Shown here: in pieces, positions 16,963-25,826 of the stretch | Layout: each line of letters begins with the position of its first letter | Position numbering within the stretch: the first letter of the stretch is position 1 | NCBI GenBank assembly: GCA_021648725.1 | Contig: JAKISF010000034.1 | Location: forward strand, 1-33,015 | From: Bacteroidales bacterium | GTDB lineage: Bacteria; Bacteroidota; Bacteroidia; Bacteroidales; JAADGE01 | DNA: 33,015 nucleotides | Direction of reading: 5' to 3' | Program-made: the position numbers and the translations under genes | Notes under the pieces: generated by a model | What the model was told of the DNA's origin: nothing | What the model saw: the letters and a program-made list of their open reading frames with translations, nothing else | Databases searched by the model: none

Positions 16963-17018
16963 AAGAATATAAAAAGTCGTTTTTCTGCAATTCATTAAAG
17001 TCACTAATTATTTATTAT

Positions 17019-17026
17019 TATATTTG
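17019..17026 (+). promoter_or_regulatory. Probable -7 promoter element of the ABC exporter operon
   Basis: TATATTTG matches TAnnTTTG and lies about 80 bases before the lipoprotein gene at 17107. The rest of the 144-base gap shows no strong hairpin. Confidence 0.4.
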
Positions 17027-17106
17027 CACTTGGCTTATTTTTTGTTTACATTTTGTCAAAATTAAGTTACATTTATAGTTATAATAATTTACTAATCTGA
17101 TTTTTA

Positions 17107-18006
17107 ATGAAAAGAATATTACTTTTTGCATTATCAATATCAGTTGTCTTTTTTATTTCATTTTACTTGTACTCCTGTAAAGGAGAAGATTCTGATAATG
17201 AAAAAAACAATGAAATGCCTGAAATAAATCAATCAGTAAAAACTTTTAAATTCAAAAACAGACTGTTCAGCATTCCCTCCCCTTCTCATGTATCAGACTT
17301 AATAAAAGACATTTCAACAGAGTTTAATGAAGAACTGTTAAACCCTACAACAAATAAATTAAATTATTCTTCCACCGAGAAAAAAGCTTTAAACCTGGGA
17401 GTTTATACAGCCGACTTAGGATATACAAATATATACGAGCAATTTTCGGCAACTACAAAATATATTAAAGTTGTAAGAAGTTTATCTTCGGATTTACAAA
17501 TCATGAACTCCTATACAAATGAAATCTTATCAGAGATAGAACAAAACATTGAAAACAACGACTCGCTAAACAAAATTTTTACCGAAGCATACAGAGAAGC
17601 AGACTTATATTTAACTGATAATAACAGAGAAAATTCTGCAATATTAATTATTACGGGAGGATGGGTTGAAGGTTTGTATCTGATGACTCAAATTGCAAGA
17701 AATAATAAAAATAAATTATTGCTTGACAGAATCGGAGAACAAAAATATTCGTTAGATAATTTATTGAAGTTATTAGCACAATTAAAAACAGATAATAAAA
17801 TTCGTGATGATTTATTAAATCAATTATTTGATTTGCAACTTACTTTTGAAAAAATTATAATTAATTATACTTATGATAAACATATTGTTTTGCCGAATGA
17901 AAAAAAGACAATCGTTATCAGTAATACCGAAATATTGATTAATGATAATATTTTAAAAGAAATAACTAAAAAAACAGAAAAACTCAGGAATTCAATTATT
18001 AAATAA
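17107..18006 (+). CDS. Lipoprotein of unknown function
   Basis: The product (299 residues) starts with Lys-Arg, a hydrophobic core and the lipobox LYSC, with the lipidated Cys at residue 24. A charged linker follows (residues 25-45), then an all-helical domain with ALNLGVYTADLGYTNIYEQ and ILIITGGWVEGLYLMTQIA. I recognise it only as a Bacteroidota envelope lipoprotein. Only eight bases separate it from the next gene, and the ABC exporter follows, so it may be an accessory or cargo of that transporter; this is inferred from position only. Confidence 0.75.
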   Translation: MKRILLFALSISVVFFISFYLYSCKGEDSDNEKNNEMPEINQSVKTFKFKNRLFSIPSPSHVSDLIKDISTEFNEELLNPTTNKLNYSSTEKKALNLGVYTADLGYTNIYEQFSATTKYIKVVRSLSSDLQIMNSYTNEILSEIEQNIENNDSLNKIFTEAYREADLYLTDNNRENSAILIITGGWVEGLYLMTQIARNNKNKLLLDRIGEQKYSLDNLLKLLAQLKTDNKIRDDLLNQLFDLQLTFEKIIINYTYDKHIVLPNEKKTIVISNTEILINDNILKEITKKTEKLRNSIIK

Positions 18007-18014
18007 TATTTTTC

Positions 18015-18437
18015 ATGACTAATATCATCAAACATATATTCTTTATTTCGTTTTTTATTCTTTTCCATAATCAAGTATTTGCACAGCTTGATTCTGTAAT
18101 GAATGATTGTGAAAAATATTTAACAGATGAATATATTTCTGACGGACAACAATATATAAGTCTGTTAACAAGTGAACAAACCGCAGAATTTAATGTTCTG
18201 TTTTATGCAGGAAATACATACAGAATAATTTCATGCGGAGGAAATAATAAAGATTTAATATTCATTATTTACGATAAAGACCGAAACGAAATTTTCAATA
18301 ACAGCGATTATGATAATACGGCATATTGGGATATTCAGTTTGAATCAACAATAAAATGTTTTATAGAGGCAAAGTTAGCTCCCGGTTATGAAAACTCCGG
18401 TTTTGCAGTACTGTTAATAGGTCTTAAAAATGAATAA
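18015..18437 (+). CDS. Small secreted protein of unknown function
   Basis: The 140-residue product has a signal peptide cleaved at about VFA-QLDS (near residue 24). The mature part is about 115 residues and looks beta-rich, with NVLFYAGNTYRIISCGG, then FIIYDKDRNEIFNNSDYDN and FIEAKLAPGYENSGFAVLLIG. That order of strands resembles the jelly-roll of bacterial pre-peptidase C-terminal domains, but I could not confirm it. It has three Cys in the mature part. It is located between a lipoprotein gene and the ABC exporter gene, with gaps of 8 and 42 bases, and is probably in the same operon. Confidence 0.7.
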   Translation: MTNIIKHIFFISFFILFHNQVFAQLDSVMNDCEKYLTDEYISDGQQYISLLTSEQTAEFNVLFYAGNTYRIISCGGNNKDLIFIIYDKDRNEIFNNSDYDNTAYWDIQFESTIKCFIEAKLAPGYENSGFAVLLIGLKNE

Positions 18438-18479
18438 TAAAACAACAGCACTAAGATATAAAGAAAAAACACAACACTA

Positions 18480-21400
18480 ATGAGTGAAAATATATTAAAA
18501 GCTTTAATGCAATTATTTGCAATCATTGCTCGCCCCAATAGTGATGAAGAAAGCAGAAGACCTCTTGTTAAGCTCTTTTTAAACCAGCAGCTGAACAAAG
18601 AACTTGTACAAGAATATTTAATTATTTTTGATAACTATTATCACGACCACCAAAAAAAAGCAAACAGAAAAAGAAATAAAAGAATTGCAGCTTCTTCCGT
18701 AAGGATTCTTACAATATGTACATTAATAAACAAAGAATTAACACTTAAACAGAAAATAGTTGTTGTTGTCAGACTTTTAGAATTTATTAGTTCAGAAGGA
18801 CAAGCAACAGACCAAGAATTTGAATTTGTTAAAACAGTTGCCGATACTTTTCATATTCCTATTGACGAATATAAAAGGTTAGAAGGCTTTGTGTTAAATA
18901 AAAATAATTTAATACCTGAAATTGATAATATTCTGGTAATTCAGAAAGAAGACCCTCAAAACAGTAAAGTAAAATTTCTTAAATCCAAATCACTGGATGA
19001 ACCGTTGATTGTTTACCACAGCACCATTTCAAATATGTACCTGTTTGAATATTACGGTGTTAAGGAGTTATATTTAAACGGTCAATTAATTCTTAAAGAC
19101 CGCGTTTACGGTTTAAGTGCCGGTTCGGCAATAAGGGATGTAAAAAGAAATCCGATATATTTCAGCGATATCGTAAGTGCTTTTCAAGAAGAAGGTGAAA
19201 AAACTCAACTTATTTTTGAAGCAAGAAACCTTACTTATAAATTTAAGAGCGGAAAAAAAGCAATTCATCGTATTGATTTTTCTGAAACAAGCGGAAAACT
19301 TGTCGGCATTATGGGAGCCAGCGGTTCCGGAAAATCAACTCTTTTAAATGTCCTGAACGGAAATTATAAAGCAACAACCGGCGAAGTTTTAATTAACGGA
19401 TTTAATGTTAACAATGATAAAGACGAACTGGAAGGAATAATAGGTCATGTTTCACAAGATGATTTATTAATTGAAGATTTAACCGTATTCCAAAACCTAT
19501 ACTACAATGCTCGTCTGTGCTTCGGAGAACTGTCTAAAAAGCAAATTCTGAAAAAAGTCGTAAAAACTTTAAAAAACCTCGGTTTATTCGAAATCAGAAA
19601 TATGAAAGTGGGCAGCCCGTTAAATAAAAAAATTAGCGGTGGACAAAGAAAAAGACTCAATATTGCATTGGAACTGATAAGAGAACCTGCTATATTATTT
19701 TTAGACGAACCTACTTCCGGACTTTCTTCAAGAGATTCAGAAAATATCCTTGATTTACTTAAAGAAATTACATTAAAAGGAAAACTTATTTTTGTAGTTA
19801 TCCACCAACCGTCTTCCGATATCTTCAAAATGTTTGACCGTTTAATGATTTTAGACCAAGGAGGTTATGTAGTTTATAACGGCGACCCTGTTGATTCATT
19901 GGTTTATTTTAAGTCAAGAATAAAACAAGCAGACTGGAACGAAAGTGAATGCTCAATATGCGGAAATGTAAACGCCGAACAAATCTTTGACATCCTTGAA
20001 TCTCAAATACTTGACGAATACGGGAATATAACATCAACAAGAAAATATAAAGCTCGAGAATGGTACACATATTTCAATAGAGCTAAAAAAAATACAGAAG
20101 AATTTGAAAAAAATACCTCTGAAAGAAAATTGCCTAAAATTCCGTTTAAAGTTCCGAATATGTTTAAGCAATTTTCAATATTTGTAAGACGTGATTTCTT
20201 ATCTAAGCTTGCAAATAAACAATATATGCTTATAAATATTCTCGAAGCTCCTATTCTTGCATTTCTGCTATCTCATATCATTAAGTATTTTAACATATCT
20301 ATTGATAACCATTACGGATACAGCTATGCCGAAAATGATAACATCCCGGTATATATTTTTATGGCTGTTATTATTGCTTTATTTACCGGTCTTACTATCA
20401 GTGCCGATGAAATTATTAAAGACAGAAAAATAAGAACAAGAGAATCATTTTTAAATTTAAGCAGGAACAGTTATTTATTCTCAAAAATCTTTATTCTCTT
20501 TATGATTTCTGCATACCAAGCACTCTCTTTTATTTTAATAGGAAACTTTATTTTAGAAATAAGAGGAATGTATTGGGAATATTGGTTAATACTATTTTCA
20601 ACATGGGCTTTTGCCGTTATGATGGGATTAAATATTTCCGACGGTTTTAAAACATCCGTAACTATTTATATTATAATACCTTTTCTTATTATTCCTCAAA
20701 TTATTTTAAGCGGTATAATCGTAAGATATGAAAAACTTAATCCCGCAATCACAAACCCGGGAACAATTCCTTGGTTCGGGGAAATAATTACAGCCAGATG
20801 GTCTTATGAAGCACTTGCCGTTAATCAATTTATTAATAACAAATACAATGCTCCTCTATATAAATGGGAAAGAATCAAACACGAGGCAAACTTTAAAAAA
20901 GACCTCATTGTAAATGAAATAAAAAACAAACTGAGTTTTTACGAAAGACATAAAGATAATCCTGAAAAGAGAGATGAAATAATTGAGAATTTTGATGTTA
21001 TCAGAAATGAGCTAAGAAAAGAAACCGGTATTAACGAAAAAATTAAAACAGATATAAACATTAGTAATATTACTGTTGATAAAATTAACGATGATATTAT
21101 CAAAAAAATTATTAAATATGTAGGAGAATTAAAACAATACTATATAGACAGGTATAAAATAGCTGAAAACCTGCAAGATGAATATATTTTTGAACATACC
21201 AAGACTGACTCATTAAATAAAATTTTTATTGAATTAAAAAGAAAATATCATAATGAAACTCTTGAAGAAATACTTACAAATAAAAATGAACTGAAAAAGA
21301 TTTTTGAATATAAAGGACATTTGTACCAAAGAACAGATATGATTTATAAATATCCCGAAAGAGTTCTCATTTCTCATTTTTACGCACCTAAGAAAAAACT

Positions 21401-21566
21401 TTTTGACGGAAAATATTATCCCACTTTTTGGGTAAATCTCGTCATAATCTGGATTTACACTTTGTTGCTTTACTTAACTTTATATTTTAGTATAATAAAA
21501 AGAACTTTTAAGTTTTTTGAAAATGCAAGACTCCGATTTAAAGATAAAAAAGAAATCGACTATTAA
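18480..21566 (+). CDS. ABCG-type ABC transporter (ATPase-permease fusion) with N-terminal TerB-like domain
   Basis: This 1028-residue half-transporter joins ATPase and permease in one chain, in ABCG/White order (ATPase first). Residues 1-145 look like a helical TerB/TerD-associated domain (LFAIIARPNSDEE, then LTLKQKIVVVVRLLEFISSEG). A beta-rich linker follows. The ATPase domain has Walker A GASGSGKST (279-287), signature ISGGQRKR (385-392), Walker B ILFLDEPTSGL (about 407-417) and the H-loop VIHQPSSD. The membrane part starts near residue 600 with about six spans; a long charged helical insert (about 800-950) lies before the last span (WVNLVIIWIYTLLLYLTLYF). The transported substrate is unknown. 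The likely role is export or lipid handling with its lipoprotein and secreted neighbours. Confidence 0.9.
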   Translation: MSENILKALMQLFAIIARPNSDEESRRPLVKLFLNQQLNKELVQEYLIIFDNYYHDHQKKANRKRNKRIAASSVRILTICTLINKELTLKQKIVVVVRLLEFISSEGQATDQEFEFVKTVADTFHIPIDEYKRLEGFVLNKNNLIPEIDNILVIQKEDPQNSKVKFLKSKSLDEPLIVYHSTISNMYLFEYYGVKELYLNGQLILKDRVYGLSAGSAIRDVKRNPIYFSDIVSAFQEEGEKTQLIFEARNLTYKFKSGKKAIHRIDFSETSGKLVGIMGASGSGKSTLLNVLNGNYKATTGEVLINGFNVNNDKDELEGIIGHVSQDDLLIEDLTVFQNLYYNARLCFGELSKKQILKKVVKTLKNLGLFEIRNMKVGSPLNKKISGGQRKRLNIALELIREPAILFLDEPTSGLSSRDSENILDLLKEITLKGKLIFVVIHQPSSDIFKMFDRLMILDQGGYVVYNGDPVDSLVYFKSRIKQADWNESECSICGNVNAEQIFDILESQILDEYGNITSTRKYKAREWYTYFNRAKKNTEEFEKNTSERKLPKIPFKVPNMFKQFSIFVRRDFLSKLANKQYMLINILEAPILAFLLSHIIKYFNISIDNHYGYSYAENDNIPVYIFMAVIIALFTGLTISADEIIKDRKIRTRESFLNLSRNSYLFSKIFILFMISAYQALSFILIGNFILEIRGMYWEYWLILFSTWAFAVMMGLNISDGFKTSVTIYIIIPFLIIPQIILSGIIVRYEKLNPAITNPGTIPWFGEIITARWSYEALAVNQFINNKYNAPLYKWERIKHEANFKKDLIVNEIKNKLSFYERHKDNPEKRDEIIENFDVIRNELRKETGINEKIKTDINISNITVDKINDDIIKKIIKYVGELKQYYIDRYKIAENLQDEYIFEHTKTDSLNKIFIELKRKYHNETLEEILTNKNELKKIFEYKGHLYQRTDMIYKYPERVLISHFYAPKKKLFDGKYYPTFWVNLVIIWIYTLLLYLTLYFSIIKRTFKFFENARLRFKDKKEIDY

Positions 21567-21569
21567 AAT

Positions 21570-21983
21570 ATGAAATTAATTATCATAAACGGACCTAATC
21601 TTAATTTGCTCGGTATCAGAGAGAAAAAGATATACGGAAATGAATATTTTGAAAGTTTTTATGAAACTTTAACATCTAAATTTCCTAATATTCAATTCTC
21701 CTTTTTTCAATCTAATATCGAAGGAGAATTAATAAATAAACTCCACGAAGTAGGCTTTAGTTCTGACGGAATTATATTAAATGCAGCTGCATACACACAT
21801 ACATCACTTGCAATTGCCGATGCAATAAAAGCAATAAAATCTCCTGTGGTCGAAGTTCATATTTCTAACATCTTTAAGCGTGAAAAAATCAGACAAAAAT
21901 CATTAATAGCTCCGTTTTGCACAGGAAGTATCACAGGCTTCGGGCTAAAATCTTATGAATTAGCCGTAAGAAGTTTCATTTAA
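21570..21983 (+). CDS. aroQ: 3-Dehydroquinate dehydratase, type II
   Basis: Cytoplasmic enzyme of the shikimate pathway that converts 3-dehydroquinate to 3-dehydroshikimate. The 137-residue length and motifs are typical: IINGPNLNLLG at the start, catalytic Arg17 and Tyr22 in REKKIYG, QSNIEGEL, the substrate-binding NAAAYTHTS with its His, and VEVHISN. The start follows the ABC exporter stop by only three bases, so the gene is probably translated from the exporter transcript, an unrelated pairing. No other aromatic biosynthesis genes are in the window. Confidence 0.96.
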   Translation: MKLIIINGPNLNLLGIREKKIYGNEYFESFYETLTSKFPNIQFSFFQSNIEGELINKLHEVGFSSDGIILNAAAYTHTSLAIADAIKAIKSPVVEVHISNIFKREKIRQKSLIAPFCTGSITGFGLKSYELAVRSFI

Positions 21984-22038
21984 ATAACTCAGCCTTTTAT
22001 TTTTGAACAATAAATTCTGAAATTGGTATATTTTGATG

Positions 22039-22046
22039 TATATTTG
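22039..22046 (+). promoter_or_regulatory. Probable -7 promoter element of the branching enzyme gene
   Basis: TATATTTG matches TAnnTTTG 23 bases before the ATG at 22070. A second, looser match (TATATTTTG) lies 12 bases upstream, and a TTTG at 22002-22005 could be the -33 box of either one. Confidence 0.4.
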
Positions 22047-22069
22047 TATATACACGAAATAAAACAACC

Positions 22070-24049
22070 ATGAATATACCGTTAATTAATGCCGATTCAT
22101 ATCTTGAGCCTTTTGCAGACCGCATAAAACTCCGAATAGGCAAAGCAAAAGATAAAGAAAAAGAACTTACAAAAGGACAAAATCTGAGTGATTTTGCAAA
22201 TGCTCACAACATATACGGTTTGCATGAAACAAAATCTTTTTGGATATACAAAGATTGGTTGCCTAATGCACATTCTGTATATTTAGTCGGTGATTTTTCT
22301 AAATGGCAAGCAATTGACGAATTCAAATTAACAAAAAAAACAAACGGTATATTTGAAATAAAATTAAAAAAGAATAAATTAAAACACGGTAATTTATACC
22401 GCCTTTATGTTACTTGGAAAGGAGGAAGCGGAGACAGAATTCCGGCTTATGCAAAACGAGTTGTTCAAGACGCACACACACACATATTTAATGCACAAGT
22501 TTGGAATCCGGAAAAACCTTACAAACAAAAATATAAATCTCCGAAAAAGAAAAATGAACTTTTAATTTACGAAGCACATATCGGAATGGCATCCGAAGAC
22601 GGAAAAGTTGCAAGTTTCTCAGAATTTAAAAATAACATTATTCCTAGAATTGTAAAACTCGGTTACAATACAATACAATTAATGGCAATTCAGGAACACC
22701 CTTATTACGGTTCTTTCGGGTATCATGTATCAAACTTTTTTGCCGTTTCGTCTCGCTTCGGAACTCCTGACGAACTAAAAGAACTTATTGACGAAGCACA
22801 TAAAAACGGCTTACGTGTAATAATGGATATTATTCATTCTCACGCAGTTAAAAACGAAGTTGAAGGAATAAGCAGATATGACGGTTCTGAATATCAATAC
22901 TTTCATTCCGGAGAAAGAGGTCAACATCCGGCTTGGGATTCAAGATGCTTTGATTATGCAAAAAAAGAAGTTATTCATTTTCTTTTATCAAATTGTAAAT
23001 TTTGGTTGGAAGAATATAATTTTGACGGTTTCAGATTTGACGGAATAACAAGTATGCTTTACCTGAACCATGGTTTAGATGCCGACTTTACATCTTATTA
23101 CGACTATTACAACTTTAATCAAGACGAAAATGCAATAACATATTTAACACTTGCAAACAAATTAATACACGAAGTAAAACCCGATGCAGTAACAATAGCC
23201 GAAGAAATGAGCGGTATGCCCGGAATTGCATCTTCAATTAAAGACGGCGGTATCGGTTTTGATTTCAGACTTGCAATGGGAATACCTGATTTTTGGATAA
23301 AAACAATAAAAGAGCAAAAAGATGAAAACTGGCACGTAGGAGAACTGTTTTTCAGATTAACGGATAAAAGAAAAGATGAAAAAACAATTAATTATTCCGA
23401 ATCGCACGACCAAGCACTCGTAGGGGACAAAACTATTATGTTCCGATTGGCAGATGCAGATATGTATCATTTTATGCACATCGAAAACATTAATATTACA
23501 ATTGAACGAGCTTTGGCTGTTCACAAAATGATTCAATTAGTAACGTTGGCAACTTCACAAACAAGTTATTTAAATTTTATGGGTAATGAGTTCGGGCATC
23601 CCGAATGGATTGATTTTCCGCGCGAAGGCAATAATTGGTCATATCATTATGCAAGAAGGCAATGGAATTTAGCCGACAATACTGATTTAGCTTATTTCTA
23701 TTTAAATTCATTTAACACCGAAATTATTCACCTTTTCAGCAATAAAAAATTATTAAACAAAAAAATTGAGCTGATTTCCGACAAAGCTTACGATCAAGTT
23801 TTAATTTTTAAAAGAAGTAACTTTATTTTTGTTTTTAACTTTAATCCTTTTACATCATTTACCGATTACGGTTTTGAAACCGAAAAAGGAAAATATCGAA
23901 TTATTTTAAATTCTGATGATGAAATTTATTTAGGACAAAACAGAATTAACTCAGGAATAGTATATAAAACTGTAAAAGAAGACAAGAAAGACATGCTTAA
24001 GCTTTATATTCCCACAAGAACTTGCTTTATACTGGAAAACGAAAAATAA
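22070..24049 (+). CDS. glgB: 1,4-alpha-glucan branching enzyme (GH13)
   Basis: Introduces alpha-1,6 branches into glycogen. The 659-residue protein has an N-terminal carbohydrate-binding CBM48 region (WLPNAHSVYLVGDFSKW, about residues 63-80) and a GH13 barrel. Barrel motifs are NTIQLMAIQEHPYYGSFGYH, IMDIIHSHAV (region I), FDGFRFDGI with nucleophile Asp324, TIAEEMSG with acid/base Glu378, and SESHDQALVGD with Asp447. The pattern and length match the eukaryotic-like GH13_8 branching enzymes found in Bacteroidota. The C-terminal beta domain (about 560-659) ends PTRTCFILE. It is transcribed alone and converges with maf: their stop codons are one base apart. No other glycogen genes are nearby. Confidence 0.94.
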   Translation: MNIPLINADSYLEPFADRIKLRIGKAKDKEKELTKGQNLSDFANAHNIYGLHETKSFWIYKDWLPNAHSVYLVGDFSKWQAIDEFKLTKKTNGIFEIKLKKNKLKHGNLYRLYVTWKGGSGDRIPAYAKRVVQDAHTHIFNAQVWNPEKPYKQKYKSPKKKNELLIYEAHIGMASEDGKVASFSEFKNNIIPRIVKLGYNTIQLMAIQEHPYYGSFGYHVSNFFAVSSRFGTPDELKELIDEAHKNGLRVIMDIIHSHAVKNEVEGISRYDGSEYQYFHSGERGQHPAWDSRCFDYAKKEVIHFLLSNCKFWLEEYNFDGFRFDGITSMLYLNHGLDADFTSYYDYYNFNQDENAITYLTLANKLIHEVKPDAVTIAEEMSGMPGIASSIKDGGIGFDFRLAMGIPDFWIKTIKEQKDENWHVGELFFRLTDKRKDEKTINYSESHDQALVGDKTIMFRLADADMYHFMHIENINITIERALAVHKMIQLVTLATSQTSYLNFMGNEFGHPEWIDFPREGNNWSYHYARRQWNLADNTDLAYFYLNSFNTEIIHLFSNKKLLNKKIELISDKAYDQVLIFKRSNFIFVFNFNPFTSFTDYGFETEKGKYRIILNSDDEIYLGQNRINSGIVYKTVKEDKKDMLKLYIPTRTCFILENEK

Positions 24050-24050
24050 C

Positions 24051-24647
24051 TTAAAAAGATTTTAAACTTTCATATAATTTCTGAACAGGCAAGCCCATAA
24101 CATTAAAATATGAACCTTCAATTTTTTCAATACAAGTCAGTCCTATCCATTCTTGTATTCCGTATGCTCCTGCTTTATCGTAAGGCTTAAAATTTTCTAT
24201 GTAGAACTTAATTTCCTCATCCGAAATATTTTTAAAATACACATAAGTTATCGAAGAAAAAGAAACTTCCTTATTTATTGATATTATTGAAACCCCCGTT
24301 ATTACTTTATGTTTTTTTCCCGATAAAGATTTTATCATTTCAAAAGCTTCTTTATAATCTTTCGGCTTTCCCAAAATTTTATTTTCAAGGCAAACAATTG
24401 TATCCGAGGCTATTAAAATATGTTTATCTTTTAATTCATCTTTATATGCATTTGCCTTTAATTCAGCAAGATAAACAGCTGCATCCTCATTTAAAATATC
24501 TTCCGGAATATTTTCCTTTGTTTCTTTTGAATTTACAACTTCAAAAACAAAACCTGCATCCTGCAAAAGCTGCTTTCTCCTTGGTGATTTTGATGCAAGA
24601 AGCAACTTGCAATTTTTTAAATTAGAAAGCATATTCTTAAACGGCAT
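24051..24647 (-). CDS. maf: Maf-family nucleoside triphosphate pyrophosphatase
   Basis: Maf proteins hydrolyse non-canonical or methylated nucleoside triphosphates to monophosphates and affect septation. The 198-residue product shows the hallmark LLLASKSPRRKQLLQDAG near the start, the catalytic Asp in IASDTIV, GKPKDYKEAFEMIKSLSGKKHKVITG and YDKAGAYGIQ with the segment GSYFNVMGLPV at the end. The start codon overlaps the stop of ubiA by one base (TAATG), so the pair is likely coupled. An N-terminal extension of about 12 residues precedes the Maf core; translation could also begin at Met6. Confidence 0.95.
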   Translation of the reverse strand: MPFKNMLSNLKNCKLLLASKSPRRKQLLQDAGFVFEVVNSKETKENIPEDILNEDAAVYLAELKANAYKDELKDKHILIASDTIVCLENKILGKPKDYKEAFEMIKSLSGKKHKVITGVSIISINKEVSFSSITYVYFKNISDEEIKFYIENFKPYDKAGAYGIQEWIGLTCIEKIEGSYFNVMGLPVQKLYESLKSF

Positions 24648-25606
24648 TAATAATTAAAATTATACCAAACAACCACTGCATATAATACACCGAAAAGCAT
24701 TATCAATTTAGATAAATTTCCGGCATATTTCCAATCCTTTTTTTCTTTTGCTTTTACAATTTTAAAAATTAAAAACAAACTCGGAATAATTAATAAAAGA
24801 GTAATGTAAATTATTGAAATAAAATCAATTCTTTGCGGAATGTGTATATAATAAAAATATGTAAAAATTATTAAACCCACAGTAAGCAAACTTACAACTA
24901 TTGAAACTGTTTTTGATATTTTTATTCCTGCAACAACGGGCAACGAACGGCTTCCGTAAGCATTATCTCCTTCAAAGTCTTCCGTATCTTTAATAATTTC
25001 TCTGTTTAATGTAGTAATGAATGCAAAAACTGAGAAACCTGCAATCCAAAAGAATATATCATAAAAATTATCATTTATTCTTAAAAGAATATCATAATAT
25101 TTTGCATTTAAAGGAGGTATCTCATATAACACAGTCATTAAAGGAACCATTGCCGTTAATAACGCAACAATTATGTTTCCCACAAGAAACATCTTTTGAT
25201 ATGAAGACGAATAAAACCACAGTAATCCCGTAATTAGTACATATATATAAACTAACTTCCAAAGATGGATTTGCCATGAAATATAAAACCCTAATAAAAT
25301 TGCAATTATGTTCAATCCGATATGCAAATTCATAACAGCCCTTCTTTTTATATGCTTCCCTACAACAACTGTTTTTGGTCTGTTTACCAAATCTGTTCTC
25401 GTATCAAAATAATCATTAATAGCATAACCTGCTGCAGCGATAATCATTGTTGTCAGTACCAAAAGAAAAAAGTTGAGATTGCTGAATTGACTTTCATAGC
25501 CTCTATCTTCAAGCATCGGAAAAATAACTGCATATCTCATTAAATACTGTGTGAAAGCTATTATTAACAGATTTTTCGCTCTTATGAGTTTTAGGAAATG
25601 AAGCAT
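24647..25606 (-). CDS. UbiA-family prenyltransferase
   Basis: UbiA-type enzymes are integral membrane proteins that transfer a prenyl chain onto an acceptor. The 319-residue product has about eight to nine hydrophobic segments and both Asp-rich, Mg-binding motifs: NDYFDTRTD (residues 64-72) and DTEDFEGD (about 205-212) followed by GSRSLPVVAG. The pattern is closest to the geranylgeranylglycerol-phosphate geranylgeranyltransferase-like UbiA group of Bacteroidota, but the acceptor cannot be told from sequence. Menaquinone synthesis (MenA) and haem O synthesis (CyoE) use related enzymes. It is transcribed with maf from a promoter just upstream. Confidence 0.9.
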   Translation of the reverse strand: MLHFLKLIRAKNLLIIAFTQYLMRYAVIFPMLEDRGYESQFSNLNFFLLVLTTMIIAAAGYAINDYFDTRTDLVNRPKTVVVGKHIKRRAVMNLHIGLNIIAILLGFYISWQIHLWKLVYIYVLITGLLWFYSSSYQKMFLVGNIIVALLTAMVPLMTVLYEIPPLNAKYYDILLRINDNFYDIFFWIAGFSVFAFITTLNREIIKDTEDFEGDNAYGSRSLPVVAGIKISKTVSIVVSLLTVGLIIFTYFYYIHIPQRIDFISIIYITLLLIIPSLFLIFKIVKAKEKKDWKYAGNLSKLIMLFGVLYAVVVWYNFNY

Positions 25607-25628
25607 ATCAATTTGGTTTTAATTAATA

Positions 25629-25636
25629 CAAACCTA
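25629..25636 (-). promoter_or_regulatory. Probable -7 promoter element of ubiA-maf
   Basis: The minus strand reads TAGGTTTG, matching TAnnTTTG, 22 bases before the ubiA ATG at 25606. This implies a very short leader. Confidence 0.45.
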
Positions 25637-25789
25637 CATAAAAACATAAAAATGAACAAATAAAATCTATTGCAGTTTTTTACGTAAGGTATTAAACAAT
25701 TGAAACTCTATTTTATTCTGAATTTTATATGTTTAAACCTGCTTAAAAAATACCTAATTATTGGTATGGTAAAAATAAAAAAAATAACT

Positions 25790-25797
25790 TACTTTTG
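25790..25797 (+). promoter_or_regulatory. Probable -7 promoter element of the DUF1858-DUF2249 operon
   Basis: TACTTTTG matches TAnnTTTG and lies 29 bases before the ATG at 25827. The remaining 150 bases back to the ubiA promoter are AT-rich with no clear operator; I looked for an FNR/Crp-like palindrome (TTGAT-N4-ATCAA) and saw none. Confidence 0.45.
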
Positions 25798-25826
25798 CAA
25801 TCTATTTTAATTTAATCTAAATAAGA

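Noticed and set aside
16963-16990. Possible terminator after the DUF4924 gene (AAAAAGTCGTTTTT)
   Set aside because: Only A-T pairs with a four-base loop and no GC core, too weak to call.
24278-24625. Plus-strand frame of 115 codons opposite maf
   Set aside because: The maf frame carries conserved catalytic motifs; this frame is low complexity and Leu-rich, as an antisense shadow would be.
25607-25826. FNR/Crp-type operator before the DUF1858-DUF2249 unit
   Set aside because: Looked for a TTGAT-N4-ATCAA-like palindrome near the promoter; only loose AT-rich half sites are present.
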